64,000 nucleotides of DNA from Limosilactobacillus reuteri. GTDB taxonomy: Bacteria > Bacillota > Bacilli > Lactobacillales > Lactobacillaceae. Position 1 is the first letter of the stretch. Every line of letters starts with the position of its first letter. The notes under the pieces are model-generated. The model saw nothing but the letters and a program-made list of their open reading frames with translations. It searched no databases and was not told the DNA's origin. Of this stretch, positions 52,274 to 61,493 are shown one piece after another. The stretch spans positions 35,298-99,297 of the forward strand of contig NZ_CP139477.1 in NCBI RefSeq assembly GCF_034259105.1, given 5' to 3'. The position numbers were made by a program, and so were the translations under genes.

Positions 52274-52361
52274 TGGCGATTGTTTGGTTGATCGCAGTGG
52301 TGATGGTGGGGACAGCAAAAGGTGGTTGTGCTGTGCCATCAAGTACAATCGTAACTTTCAC
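52274..52361 (-). pseudogene. 5' fragment of an unidentified gene, cut by IS3
   Basis: GTG 52361 with ACAGGAGGTCTCAAAC upstream opens VKVTIVLDGTAQPPFAVPTI and runs into the IS boundary after 29 codons. The strong ribosome-binding site argues for a real gene start. The family is not recognised. Confidence 0.5.
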
Positions 52362-52744
52362 GTTTGAGACCTCCTGTGAGACGCTTTTCTATATGCTAAT
52401 ATACATAAGTGTAAATAGATTAAAGCGCTTTTAACTAGGTGGTTGTTTATTGCGGATAAATGGTAAAATCAACGGCTTAAACGATAGGTATATTACTTTA
52501 GTTAAGTACGCAGCTTTGCTATACTATAAGAATAAGACATATTTTCAAGTAATATGATGGCTACTGTCACTTGTTTTTAACAACGCTATTAGCAAGTATC
52601 GGATGTTAGTTAAGCAGAACTTATTTCCCGATGTCGATTGGAACTAATATCGAAGTTAAGCAAGTCCAAGTCGTATCGTTCGGAACAGCGGAAACTTTCG
52701 GTACCAAAATTATTCACTGCTGTAGAGTAGAGGAGGAATGCAAT
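52362..52744. other. Leader region of the cinA-pox genes
   Basis: No gene. A cre-like palindrome lies at 52420-52433 and a GCTATACTATAAG segment near 52513-52526 may be a -10 region. GAGGAGGAATGCAAT before 52745 is the ribosome-binding site of the cinA remnant. An open frame upstream of that start is probably not translated. Confidence 0.5.
52420..52433 (+). promoter_or_regulatory. cre-like site upstream of cinA-pox
   Basis: TTAAAGCGCTTTTA matches 12 of 14 positions of the CcpA operator consensus TGWAANCGNTNWCA. Carbon catabolite control of pyruvate oxidase is known in lactobacilli; its use here is inferred. Confidence 0.45.
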
Positions 52745-53212
52745 ATGGATATACCGACACTAGCAAAATATTTAGCTAAACGCAAACTGACATTGACCAG
52801 CGCCGAGAGCTTAACTAGCGGGACCTTTCAAAGCCAATTAGCCGCCACACCACAGGCTAGTCAAATTTATCCAGGCGGTTTCATCACCTACGCCACCACG
52901 GCTAAAACCAAGCTACTAGGCGTGCCGGCCGCTTTGATCGCAAAATATGGCGTCGTCAGTCCTGAAGTTGCTAAAAGCATGGCCCAATAAGCGCGCAAAA
53001 TTGCCGGTACTGATTTTGCGTTAGCATTTACCGGCGTGGCTGGTCCTGATAAATTGGAGGGCGTAATGGTGGGGACTGTTTGTATCGGCTTAGCTAATCC
53101 GGAAACGACGTTAGCCAAAACGTATTATTTTCCTGGTGAACCTGAGTCAGTAATGACGCAGAGCTGCCAAGCAGAGATTGATTTATTGGTCCAGACAATC
53201 CAGGCAAGTTAG
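52745..53212 (+). pseudogene. CinA C-terminal type amidase (PncC family), nonsense mutation
   Basis: Frame from ATG 52745 (GAGGAGGAATGCAAT upstream) has the PncC motifs LTSAESLTSGTFQSQLAATP, GGFITYATTAKTKLLGV and YGVVSPEVAKSMA, then an in-frame TAA at 52988-52990. It continues without a shift as ARKIAGTDFALAFTGVAGPD to TAG 53212. The family deamidates nicotinamide mononucleotide. One point mutation separates it from an intact 155-residue gene. It lies 39 bases before pox. Confidence 0.85.
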
Positions 53213-53251
53213 CCGGTTGCCGATCAAAAAATGAAACGGAGGATTTTGATT

Positions 53252-55006
53252 ATGGCAAATACAATTAACTCAGGTATTGCAGCATTACGGACCCTTGAAA
53301 GCTGGCATGTCGATCATATTTATGGCATCCCAGGTGGAACGGTCAACAACCTGATGTACGCTTTGGACGCTGAAAAAGACCGCATCAAATATATTCATGT
53401 TCGTCACGAAGAAGTCGGTGCCTTGGCGGCTGTTGCGGATACCAAGCTAACCGGTCACATCGGTGTTGCTTTCGGTTCAGCCGGTCCCGGTGCTACTCAT
53501 CTGTACCAAGGCGCTTACGATGCAATGGCGGATAAAGTCCCAGCCTTATTCATCGTTGGCCAAACCCCACAAGCACTCATGAACCAAGATTTCTTCCAAG
53601 AATTTGATGAAAACCCATGGTTCAAAGATGCTGGCGTTTACGCTCGAACTGTTATGACCGCTGAAAGTTTACCGCATATCCTTGATGAAGCTATTCGCCG
53701 TGCGTTTGCGCAACACGGGCCAGCTTTCGTTACCATTCCAAATGATCTGGCAGACAAAGAGATCCCGGCTGACGGCTACTATAGCTCAGCTAAGAACTTT
53801 GCTAGACCAGAATTAGGTGCCGGTTCCGACGAGCAAATCAACCAAGCTTTGGATTTGATTAAACAAGCTAAGAAGCCAATCCTTTACGTGGGCCAAGGAA
53901 CCTATGGCGCTGCTGATGAAGTCATGCAATTCGCTAAGAAATTCCAAATTCCAGTCATTACGACCGCTTTAGGCAAGGAAATTATTCCTTATGATTTCGA
54001 AGCTTTGCTGGGATCGGCTTTTCGAGTTGCTTCCAAGCCAGCTAACGAAGCGCTTCAAGAGACTGACCTTATGTTGTTTGTTGGTTCCAATTATCCGTTT
54101 GCCGAAGTCATGTTTAAACCTAATGTTAAATTCATCCAAATTGACAACAATCCACAAGTACTTGGTAAACGTCACAAGACCGATGTTGCCATTTTAGCCG
54201 ACGCCAAGAAATCGTTGCAACGGTTCATTGAGTTAGGGGAAGACAGCCAACCATCTGCCTGGTATGCAGCCAATGTTGATAATGTTGCCAACTGGCATCA
54301 ATACAATGATGACATGATGAATCGAACGGATGGTGATTTGCGGTTTGAGCCTGCGTTTAAAGAAATTAATCGAATTTCTGAAGATGATGCCATTTACTCA
54401 ATTGATGTTGGCGATGTCACCCAAAACGCGGTTCGGTTGCTCAAAGTGAATGGCAAACAACCTTGGATCACCTCAGGACTATTTGCCACAATGGGTGTCG
54501 GCCTACCCGGATCAATTGCCGCAAAGCTGAGCTATCCAAATCGTCAAGTCTTTAATTTAACTGGTGACGGTGCAGCTGCCATGGTCATGCAGGATCTCAG
54601 CACCCAAGTTGCCTACCACTTACCAGTCATCAACGTTGTCTTCTCTAATGACGCCCTTGGCTTTATTGAAGATGAGCAAGAGGATGACAACCACGAGTGG
54701 TTCGGTATTAGCCTGCCACAGACTGATTTTGCTAAAGTAGCTGAAGGTCAGGGCATGACTGGCATCACCGTTGACAAAGTTGATCAAATGAAACCTGCTT
54801 TTGATAAGGCCATTGAACTAACTAAAGCTGGCAAGCCAGTCTTAATTGATATCAAGATTACCAATGAGCGACCAATTCCAGTTGAAAAATTGACATTAGA
54901 CGCTGATAAATATGATCAAAAGACAATTGATGATTTCAAGAAACGTTATTATGCTGAAAAATTAGTCCCATTAAGTGACTACTTGAAGAAGCACAACGTT
55001 CAGTAA
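53252..55006 (+). CDS. pox: Pyruvate oxidase
   Basis: A 584-residue ThDP- and FAD-dependent enzyme that turns pyruvate, phosphate and O2 into acetyl phosphate, CO2 and H2O2 (EC 1.2.3.3). The ATG at 53252 has ACGGAGGATTTTGATT upstream; earlier in-frame starts lack this. Domains in order are the ThDP pyrimidine-binding domain with catalytic Glu in RHEEVGALAAVAD, the central FAD-binding domain (KKPILYVGQGTYGAADE), and the ThDP-pyrophosphate domain with NLTGDGAAAMVMQDLSTQ. The upstream cre-like site suggests repression by glucose. H2O2 production fits the nearby Dps gene. Confidence 0.95.
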   Translation: MANTINSGIAALRTLESWHVDHIYGIPGGTVNNLMYALDAEKDRIKYIHVRHEEVGALAAVADTKLTGHIGVAFGSAGPGATHLYQGAYDAMADKVPALFIVGQTPQALMNQDFFQEFDENPWFKDAGVYARTVMTAESLPHILDEAIRRAFAQHGPAFVTIPNDLADKEIPADGYYSSAKNFARPELGAGSDEQINQALDLIKQAKKPILYVGQGTYGAADEVMQFAKKFQIPVITTALGKEIIPYDFEALLGSAFRVASKPANEALQETDLMLFVGSNYPFAEVMFKPNVKFIQIDNNPQVLGKRHKTDVAILADAKKSLQRFIELGEDSQPSAWYAANVDNVANWHQYNDDMMNRTDGDLRFEPAFKEINRISEDDAIYSIDVGDVTQNAVRLLKVNGKQPWITSGLFATMGVGLPGSIAAKLSYPNRQVFNLTGDGAAAMVMQDLSTQVAYHLPVINVVFSNDALGFIEDEQEDDNHEWFGISLPQTDFAKVAEGQGMTGITVDKVDQMKPAFDKAIELTKAGKPVLIDIKITNERPIPVEKLTLDADKYDQKTIDDFKKRYYAEKLVPLSDYLKKHNVQ

Positions 55007-55067
55007 CTCAATAAGTGAATAATCCTTTAATATTCTTCACTCAAAATGATATTGACTGTCAAACGTA

Positions 55068-55190
55068 TGTTATAATGATTAGTGTATTCGCTAGGTAAGC
55101 CGAACCGCTTAAAACGCGGCGGCACAGATCAGAATTATCTAAAAGAAAGTCCCCGCTACCACGCCATCTGACGCCAACCGGGACTTTTTT
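55068..55190 (+). ncRNA. Candidate small RNA downstream of pox
   Basis: TGTTATAAT (55068-55076) is a perfect extended -10 element with TTGACT 13 bases before it. The following region has no ORF. It can form a strong hairpin GCCGAACCGC/GCGGCGGC (about 55099-55123), a small AGAT/ATCT stem and a terminator AGTCCC...GGGACTTTTTT (55148-55190). A transcript of roughly 105 bases is predicted. I could not match it to a known RNA family; it might be the leader of a lost gene. Confidence 0.5.
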
Positions 55191-55236
55191 GTGGGCTAAA
55201 TAATCCTTTAATCACAAATAAAAAACAGTTATTATT

Positions 55237-55282
55237 CTAAAAAAGAAGGTCGTAACACATATCTGTTAGACCTTCTTTTTTT
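55237..55282. terminator. Bidirectional terminator
   Basis: AAAAGAAGGTCGTAACA pairs with TGTTAGACCTTCTTTT, flanked by A- and T-runs. Confidence 0.75.
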
Positions 55283-56835
55283 GGGTCTAGAATTTTTGGT
55301 GTTGGAAAGTATTTCCATTCCAAAAGTACTAGGCCCTTTTTGATAACAAAAAAAGGCATCTAAGCCTCCCTAGTGCTATGCTTTAAGCGACGAAACTCAA
55401 GATAAGCGGGGTAGGAATAGATGTCTCAACTAGATAATACACTTAAATTACTGGGAATTACAGACACAAACATTCAGGTGTTCGGCACTCGTGATGAATT
55501 TCATGGTCGGGGCTCGGGTCGCAAAAAGTATTTGGTCATCTAGGCAGAGCTTACCTACACACTCAGGCGCTGTCTCAGCTGTGGATACAATACGTTGCAC
55601 CCTAACGGACACAAGCTCACTCATGTCCACATTGCAGGACCCATGGACCGGCCCGTAATTCTAGAGCTAAACAAGCAACGCTGGCGTTGTAGTAACTGCC
55701 ATAGCACTTGTACGGCCACCACTCCAGTGGTATCAACCAACCACGCCATCGGTCACGGACTAGCGACTCATGTGCTGAAGCTAGCCTGTAAATCACTCCC
55801 GGCTAAGACTATCGCCAGTCTCACCGGTATTTCGACAAACTCAGTTCAGCGTATTTTGACGGCTAATATTCATCCACACGCGAGCCGCCGGTTACCGATT
55901 AATCTATGCTTTGATGAATTCCGTTCCACGCACGGCTCCATGTCGTTTATTTGCATTGACGCCGACACTCACAAATCAGTTAAAGTACTTAGCGACCGCC
56001 TTAATAGAACCATCAAACAGTTCTTTCTTAGTCAGTACAGCACCGCAGAACGGGCCGCGGTTCAACGCGTCATCATGAACATGAACGCCTCCTATCAGGC
56101 ATTCGTGCACGAACTATTCCCTAACGCCGAACTCATTATTGATCGGTTCCACATTATTCAATTAATGGGCCGGACGATGGATACCATTCGCACTCAATGT
56201 TTAAAGCAAATCGACAAGCATTCGCGGGAATATAAAGTACTGAAATCACTATGGCGCCTATTCCACAAGGCCAACCCTGACGCACAAAAGAGCCGCTACC
56301 TCTTCGGCCTGAATGAGTACTCGACCGAACAGAACGCTATTGATATTGGAACCGATACGTTTCCAGCCTTCAAAACAGCTTATGAAACCTACATCGATCT
56401 CCACGATGCTTTGATGGGGCGTCACGCTGATGAACTCAAGAATATCATCACTAACTATCAGCCTAACGGCACGCCCCTAGATACAGCCATGCATACCCTA
56501 CGAAAGAATCTTAATGGAGTAATTAACGCCGCCAAATCGTCCTACTCTAACGGACCGATAGAGGGCATCAACCGTAAGATCAAGGAACTCAAACGTGCTT
56601 GTTATGGCTTCTCCAATCAGGCCAATATGTTCCACGCGTCTACCAGCTGATTGCCTAGATTATCTACCACAATAACGTCACGATGGTAGGCTTATTTGTT
56701 ATGCCTTCAAGTACGATATTCAGACAACACACCAGATTAAACGCCGCAACTAATAAAACAACAAAAAAGATCTCCCACACGAGGAGATCTCCAAAGGATA
56801 GAAACTATCCTTCAACACCATTTGACAAACTTCCT
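55283..56835 (+). mobile_element. ISL3-family element (second type), decayed
   Basis: The left end is the 54-bp hairpin sequence 55283-55336 starting GGGTCTAGAATTTTTGGTGT. The right end near 56810-56835 (inward GTCAAATGGTGTTGAAGGAT) is damaged. It is related to the element at 18800-20074. Confidence 0.65.
55421..56661 (+). pseudogene. ISL3-family transposase, nonsense codon and 3' frameshift
   Basis: From ATG 55421 the frame reads [20 protein letters not shown] and stops at TAG (55541-55543) after YLVI. It resumes with the zinc ribbon RCLSCGYNTLHPNGHK and the entire DDE region: LCFDEFRSTHG, IIDRFHIIQLMGRTMDTI, YSNGPIEGINRKIKELKR. Near the end it shifts; the correct tail RVYQLIA is found in the neighbouring frame. 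The catalytic residues remain, but no full protein can be made. Confidence 0.85.
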
Positions 56836-56842
56836 ATATTTC

Positions 56843-56990
56843 TTATATATATAAGATCAAATCGTCATGACGTTGCTTATAGTCCATGTTAGTAAACCAA
56901 CGCACGCCCTTAACTCTAATATATCGATGCCCTTGCTCATCAATTCGTATTCCCGAAGCCTTTAACAGGTCACTCAAAATAGCGAATTTG
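56843..56990 (-). pseudogene. Possible C-terminal fragment of an EcoRI-type adenine DNA methyltransferase
   Basis: The minus-strand frame ends DEQGHRYIRVKGVRWFTNMD and then YKQRHDDLILYI. A GVRWFTNLDxxxRHExLxLY segment is, as I recall, characteristic of the EcoRI-type methylase family. Upstream coding sequence is lost. The assignment rests on this one motif. Confidence 0.35.
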
Positions 56991-57122
56991 TTTTTGAGAT
57001 TCAGCACTTTAATCAATTCTGGTCCCAACATCAACTGACTAGCCCAGTTATGACGCCGACACTCACCTACCACACCGTAGCAATTATCGAAGATTTATAC
57101 CGCCAATGGACCACAAGGTTAG

Positions 57123-58682
57123 TGTAAGATTTTCATAGGTTGGATGAATAATTCATCTGGTCGTGGAAATCTTTTTTGTAGACCAATTTACTTATTTACA
57201 AAAAAAGAAAAGACCAGTAGCCTTTAGTGTGTCGAATACTAAGCAAAGGCAGGTCTTTCCTCATGGATATTTTAACAGAAATCGAGCAGAATTTGGTGAA
57301 ATCAGGCAGTTTATTTGAAGCTGAACAGATTATTTTAAAAGGGGTATTGGAGTTAGGACAAGTAATCATGCAAAACTTTTTGGAAAGCTTAGATCGAAGC
57401 TTAAAGTCCCAAGCTCCAGCGAACTATCAAGTAATCAATAAACAGCCACGGACGCTTAACTTTATCTTTGGCCCGGTGACTTTTCAACGACGGTATTATC
57501 AGGCTGGGACAAAGAAACGTGAATTTTACTTAGACCAACAATTAAAAATTAAACCACGTCGTCGTTTATCGCCGCACTACTTAATGATGATGGCTAAGAT
57601 TGCCCAAACAACTACAATGCGTAATACTGCCGACATTTTGAACCTTGTATTTGACAGCGGAATTACTGCCGATTCGGTAATGCACGCCGTGCATGAGTTA
57701 GGAAATCAGGTAGCTAAACAAACTCAAGCAAAAGAACACCAAACTACTCCTCGCCATATGCCTAAAAATTTAACTATTGAGGGTGATGCCTTTATGATTA
57801 AAGGCAAAAAAGAAGCAGGTCAGCTGACTCTTGTGCACCATTATCGGGTTTATGAGCGAGTAGCTAATCAAATCATTAATCGGCATGACTTTCTCAGTGT
57901 TGGGCACCAAGGACGGCTTGAAGCACGACTAAGTGATTATTTAGACCGCCATTATAAGCTTGCCGGTCAAACGATCTTTTTGGCCAGTGACGCTGGCCCA
58001 GGTTACGAACCAGCTAAGCTATTAAGTCTAGTTCCTCAAGGTGCACATGGTGAATACTTTCTCGACCGCTATCATTGCTTACAGAAAATTGAACATACTT
58101 TAGGTCATCACAACGAATTAGCTATGCGAGCAATTAAAGCGGTTCGCCATCATGATCAAGCAGAGCTAACGATAATTTTAGATACTTATGAATCACAAAA
58201 CTTAACAGAAAAACAAGCAGACGACCTAATGCGTTTAAGAAAATATCTACAGCGAAATTGGCGGTACATCCTCTCGCCACAAATGCGTGGATTTAAGGAT
58301 ATTCATTTAATCGGTTCAGTCGAAAGTTCTCACCGGGCTTTTACTTACCGGATGAAGAAACAGGGCAAGTCGTGGACTGAGCAGGGGGCTAAGGCCATGA
58401 TTGGTTTAATTGAAGCCCGAATGAATGGTGAACTGCAAGCTAGTTTAAATACGATCCTAGAACAATTAACAGTTCTTCCTCGAGTGGCTCAAACCAGCCT
58501 ATTACAGGAAATACATATTCGAACTGGAGAGTTTCTAAGAAAAGCACCGACAAAGCCGTCAATTGGAGCAGTACAAGGAATAATTCCGATTAACACGGCC
58601 ACAAGTAGACCAATGGGACAACTTTTTAAGGCACTAACCCACTAAAACTGTATATTTAAAGGCTACCTATGAAAACTTGACA
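57123..58682 (+). mobile_element. ISLre2-family element (about 1.56 kb)
   Basis: Imperfect ends TGTAAGATTTTCATAGGT at 57123 and, inward from 58682, TGTCAAGTTTTCATAGGT enclose one intact transposase gene. Single copy in the window. Confidence 0.8.
57263..58645 (+). CDS. ISLre2-family transposase (UPF0236)
   Basis: A 460-residue protein from ATG 57263; an upstream in-frame start at 57227 has no better ribosome-binding site. It shows the UPF0236 pattern: PRTLNFIFGPVTFQRRYYQA, LTIEGDAFMIKGKKEAGQLT with the first acidic residue, FLASDAGPGYEPAKLLSLVP and IHLIGSVESSHRAFTYRMKK. Intact. Confidence 0.9.
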   Translation: MDILTEIEQNLVKSGSLFEAEQIILKGVLELGQVIMQNFLESLDRSLKSQAPANYQVINKQPRTLNFIFGPVTFQRRYYQAGTKKREFYLDQQLKIKPRRRLSPHYLMMMAKIAQTTTMRNTADILNLVFDSGITADSVMHAVHELGNQVAKQTQAKEHQTTPRHMPKNLTIEGDAFMIKGKKEAGQLTLVHHYRVYERVANQIINRHDFLSVGHQGRLEARLSDYLDRHYKLAGQTIFLASDAGPGYEPAKLLSLVPQGAHGEYFLDRYHCLQKIEHTLGHHNELAMRAIKAVRHHDQAELTIILDTYESQNLTEKQADDLMRLRKYLQRNWRYILSPQMRGFKDIHLIGSVESSHRAFTYRMKKQGKSWTEQGAKAMIGLIEARMNGELQASLNTILEQLTVLPRVAQTSLLQEIHIRTGEFLRKAPTKPSIGAVQGIIPINTATSRPMGQLFKALTH

Positions 58683-58704
58683 GATACGACCACAAGTATT
58701 TGAC

Positions 58705-58733
58705 TTGAAAAACGCTTTCACAACTGTTATAGT
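58705..58733 (+). promoter_or_regulatory. dps promoter with overlapping cre-like site
   Basis: TTGAAA (58705-58710) and TATAGT (58728-58733) are 17 bases apart. GAAAAACGCTTTCA (58707-58720) matches 12 of 14 positions of the cre consensus and covers the -35 and spacer, a repressing position. Confidence 0.6.
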
Positions 58734-58769
58734 ATTAGTGTAACCAATAGTTATGAAGAGGGGTTCATT

Positions 58770-59252
58770 ATGACAACTTACAATTATGACTTTCCAAAAT
58801 CAAAAGCACAACTCAATCAACTGATTGCCGATATCAGCCAATTAAAGGTCAACGTTCAACAAACACACTGGTATATGCGCGGTGAAAACTTCTTCCGTCT
58901 CCATCCGCTGATGGACGAATATGGCGATCAACTAAGCGAACAGCTCGATCAAATTGCAGAACGCTTGATTGCTTTAAACGGCAGCCCACTGGCAACAACT
59001 CACGAATTCATTGAAAATACTGGCCTACCAGATGACAAAGTCGCTTTTGATCAATTAACGATGACTGAATTCATGCAACGGCTAGTTGATCAATTCAAGT
59101 ACCTACGTGACCAATACCAAAAAGGAATCGAAGTTACTGACGAAGAAAAAGACTTCCCAACTCAAGATATGCTTAATGGCTTCAAGGATGAAACCGATAA
59201 AAATATTTGGATGATCAGTGCTTATCTAGACAAAGCACCATTCGCTGACTAA
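58770..59252 (+). CDS. dps: Dps-family ferritin-like DNA protection protein
   Basis: A 160-residue four-helix protein that stores iron as a dodecamer by oxidising Fe(II) with H2O2 and so protects DNA. The inter-subunit ferroxidase ligands are visible: His33 in QTHWYMRG, His45 in RLHPLMDEY, Asp60 and Glu64 in QLDQIAERL. GAAGAGGGGTTCATT precedes the ATG. It has its own promoter and is flanked by IS elements on both sides. With pyruvate oxidase 4 kb upstream it suggests a small H2O2 production and defence set. Confidence 0.93.
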   Translation: MTTYNYDFPKSKAQLNQLIADISQLKVNVQQTHWYMRGENFFRLHPLMDEYGDQLSEQLDQIAERLIALNGSPLATTHEFIENTGLPDDKVAFDQLTMTEFMQRLVDQFKYLRDQYQKGIEVTDEEKDFPTQDMLNGFKDETDKNIWMISAYLDKAPFAD

Positions 59253-59318
59253 TATAAAAGACCATATGGCTATAAACGAGTATGAAGTGCAAGACAAAAG
59301 TTAGACAAAATTAAATTA

Positions 59319-60215
59319 TTAAGCTGCTAAGGCATGATTTCGGTATTCAATCGGGGTCATGCCTTTCGTTTTTAAGGTTGTCCTAACATGATTAAAGTAT
59401 TGAACATAATCGTATGAAAGTTTAGTTAACTCAATAATGTCCTTGCATGGTGGAAAGCCAGCTAGTAATTCAGTCTTAAATAAGTGAAAGAAACTTTCTA
59501 CGGGAGCGTTATCTAAGCAATTCCCTTTGCGGGACATGCTTTGAATAAACTGAAGATCCGCTAGTTTTTGGGTATAGTAAGCTAACTGGTAATGCCAACC
59601 TTGATCTGAATGGATAATTGGTTGCGCATCATCAGGTAAATTGTTAACTAATTCTTTTATAGTTCGCATAATTAAGTCTTTATTGGGACTAGTACTAATC
59701 TGGAAAGCCAGGATCTCTTGACTCGCTTCGTCAATCATCACTGAGATGTAAGCCCATTGATGGTTAGCTAAGCGAACCTGCGTTACGTCAGTATGAATAA
59801 CCCGATAAGGTTGTTTTTCATTGAATTCTTGCTTTAATTTATTATCTGAAACCTTACCAACGGTGCCATGATAAGATGAATATTTACCATTCCGATGGCA
59901 GTTATATAGGCCTACCTGGACGTCCAATTCACGCATTAACTTCCGAATCGTGTCACCCGACAAGTGTAAGTTAAGTTTATCTAAAGCGGCTTGAATGCGG
60001 CGATAGCCTGCAGTCCAACGCCCACGAATCTGAAACTGTTGAGCAATTTGAAGAATCACTTGCTTAACTTCAGTATATTTATCATGGTGGTTAGCTATTC
60101 GTTTCCGCTCATCGTGATAAGTAGCCTTAGGAAGTTCAATGGCTTTAAGAAGGTCACCAATCTTATAACGCTGCTTCTTGGGTAGTGATGCTTGATCGTC
60201 CCTGATCTGATCCAC
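59319..60215 (-). CDS. IS3-family OrfB transposase
   Basis: A 298-residue protein with N-terminal HTH_21 region (TAGYRRIQAALDKLNLHLSG) and integrase core (VIHTDVTQVRLANHQWAYIS, PIIHSDQGWHYQLAYYT, SMSRKGNCLDNAPVESFFHL). Ends TPIEYRNHALAA. Shares its first bases with the end of orfA, as in frameshift-controlled pairs. Confidence 0.92.
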   Translation of the reverse strand: MDQIRDDQASLPKKQRYKIGDLLKAIELPKATYHDERKRIANHHDKYTEVKQVILQIAQQFQIRGRWTAGYRRIQAALDKLNLHLSGDTIRKLMRELDVQVGLYNCHRNGKYSSYHGTVGKVSDNKLKQEFNEKQPYRVIHTDVTQVRLANHQWAYISVMIDEASQEILAFQISTSPNKDLIMRTIKELVNNLPDDAQPIIHSDQGWHYQLAYYTQKLADLQFIQSMSRKGNCLDNAPVESFFHLFKTELLAGFPPCKDIIELTKLSYDYVQYFNHVRTTLKTKGMTPIEYRNHALAA

Positions 60216-60745
60216 TATTTGGGTTTTCTTCCGGGCTTTGAGGGTCCAAACAGGGACAACGATTTTTTTAAGAGATCACGCTCCAACTTGGTGTCATAGA
60301 GTTCTTGGTTCTTCTTCGCTAATTCTTCCTTTAATTGTTCCACTTCACTCTTATTGGCGAGCTGGCGGATTTGTTTTTTAGTACGTTTCACTTTTGACGG
60401 CCTACCTTTCGGGTGAGGCTTCAAAGCTGTAATCCCGTCTCGTTTAAATTGTGTGCGCCAAGCAGAGACCTGTGCCGCTAAGATATCAAAACGAGCCGCT
60501 ACTTCGGCCATTGAATCCTCATGAGTTTGATAGTAGTCTATCACATTTAACTTGAAGTCGGTGGTAAAGGTTCGCTTCTGACGACGTTTAAGGCCATTAA
60601 TCCCATTCAAACGGTATCGCTGAACCCACTTAGCTATTTCTTGTCTATTAATCTGATACTTTTTGCTTAAATCATAAGCACTTTGTGAAGTTGACAGGTA
60701 TTCATGGACAATCTGTGCCTTCAATTCTGATTTATATTTGACCAT
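60215..60745 (-). CDS. IS3-family OrfA
   Basis: A 176-residue protein read from ATG 60745 (VKYKSELKAQIVHEYL). It carries two HTH domains (SAYDLSKKYQINRQEIAKWV, DSMAEVAARFDILAAQVSAW) and a coiled coil (SEVEQLKEELAKKNQELYDT). Confidence 0.88.
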   Translation of the reverse strand: MVKYKSELKAQIVHEYLSTSQSAYDLSKKYQINRQEIAKWVQRYRLNGINGLKRRQKRTFTTDFKLNVIDYYQTHEDSMAEVAARFDILAAQVSAWRTQFKRDGITALKPHPKGRPSKVKRTKKQIRQLANKSEVEQLKEELAKKNQELYDTKLERDLLKKSLSLFGPSKPGRKPK

Positions 60746-60803
60746 ATGAAAAGTGCCCCACAATCATTAGATTTCTTGTCTAACAATTGTAGGGCACTTC
60801 ACA

Positions 60804-61493
60804 GTACCTGAAAATAATAAAGTGTTTTTTATATTTACCAATTTAGAACTAAAAGAATTACTTAATTGTTCAGAACACAAAGTAATTTCTATTAAAAAGC
60901 AATTAGAAGAATTTGGATTGTTACGACAAGAAAGTGTGGGGTTTGATCCAAAGCAAAAAAAGAATTTGCCTAATCGGCTTTATTTAGGACAACTCCATCT
61001 TACAGCAACCGATGTTTATAAAATGCCTGATTTTTCTAATAAAACGGCTGAAACCCTTGGTACAAGCGGAACTGCAAATTCTGCAGTTAATCAAGAAGAA
61101 TATAATAACTTAGATACTAATAGATACTATAAAGAGACTGCACAGCTAGATTTTTCCACTGCTAATTTTTCAAATGCTCAAATTGAAAAACAAAATCAAG
61201 ACCTAGTACAACATGCAAAAGAATTTTTGACAGAAGAAGATAATAACCCTATTCCATTTGAACCAGAAACAATACGACTAATTAGTCTATGGGCAAATAA
61301 TAATCCTAAAATCATTAAAAAAACTATTGGGATTATTCTAAATGCTAGACGAGATGTCCAAGAGTTACACAAAGATCATCATCTATTTTTTATCTTAGAT
61401 CATGAACCAGAATTACAAACCAAGATCACACAAACCTTGCGTCGGTATTTTAATGCTTTGCGAAGCGACGATAAACAGATTAAAAATTACTAG
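60804..61493 (+). pseudogene. Second RepA_N-family initiator, 5'-truncated by IS3
   Basis: From the IS3 boundary the open frame reads VPENNKVFFIFTNLELKELL, then NCSEHKVISIKKQLEEFGLL and LPNRLYLGQLHLTATDVYKM, the second half of a RepA_N domain. A C-terminal domain follows (IRLISLWANNNPKIIKKTIG). The first about 60 residues, containing the beginning of the winged helix, are missing. It is only distantly related to the intact RepA at 13950 and indicates a second, disabled replicon. Confidence 0.85.

Larger units (their letters stand above)
59283..60801 (-). mobile_element. IS3-family element, intact (1519 bp)
   Basis: Inward ends TGAAGTGCAAGACAAAAGTT at 59283 and TGAAGTGCCCTACAATTGTT at 60801. 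Both genes are open. It cuts the second RepA_N gene at 60802. It serves as length standard for the split element at 26818/48213-49692. Confidence 0.92.

Noticed and set aside
57000-57122. Plus-strand frame with LTYHTVAIIEDLYRQWTT
   Set aside because: Coding-like but too short and without start context or a recognised family; not enough for a feature.
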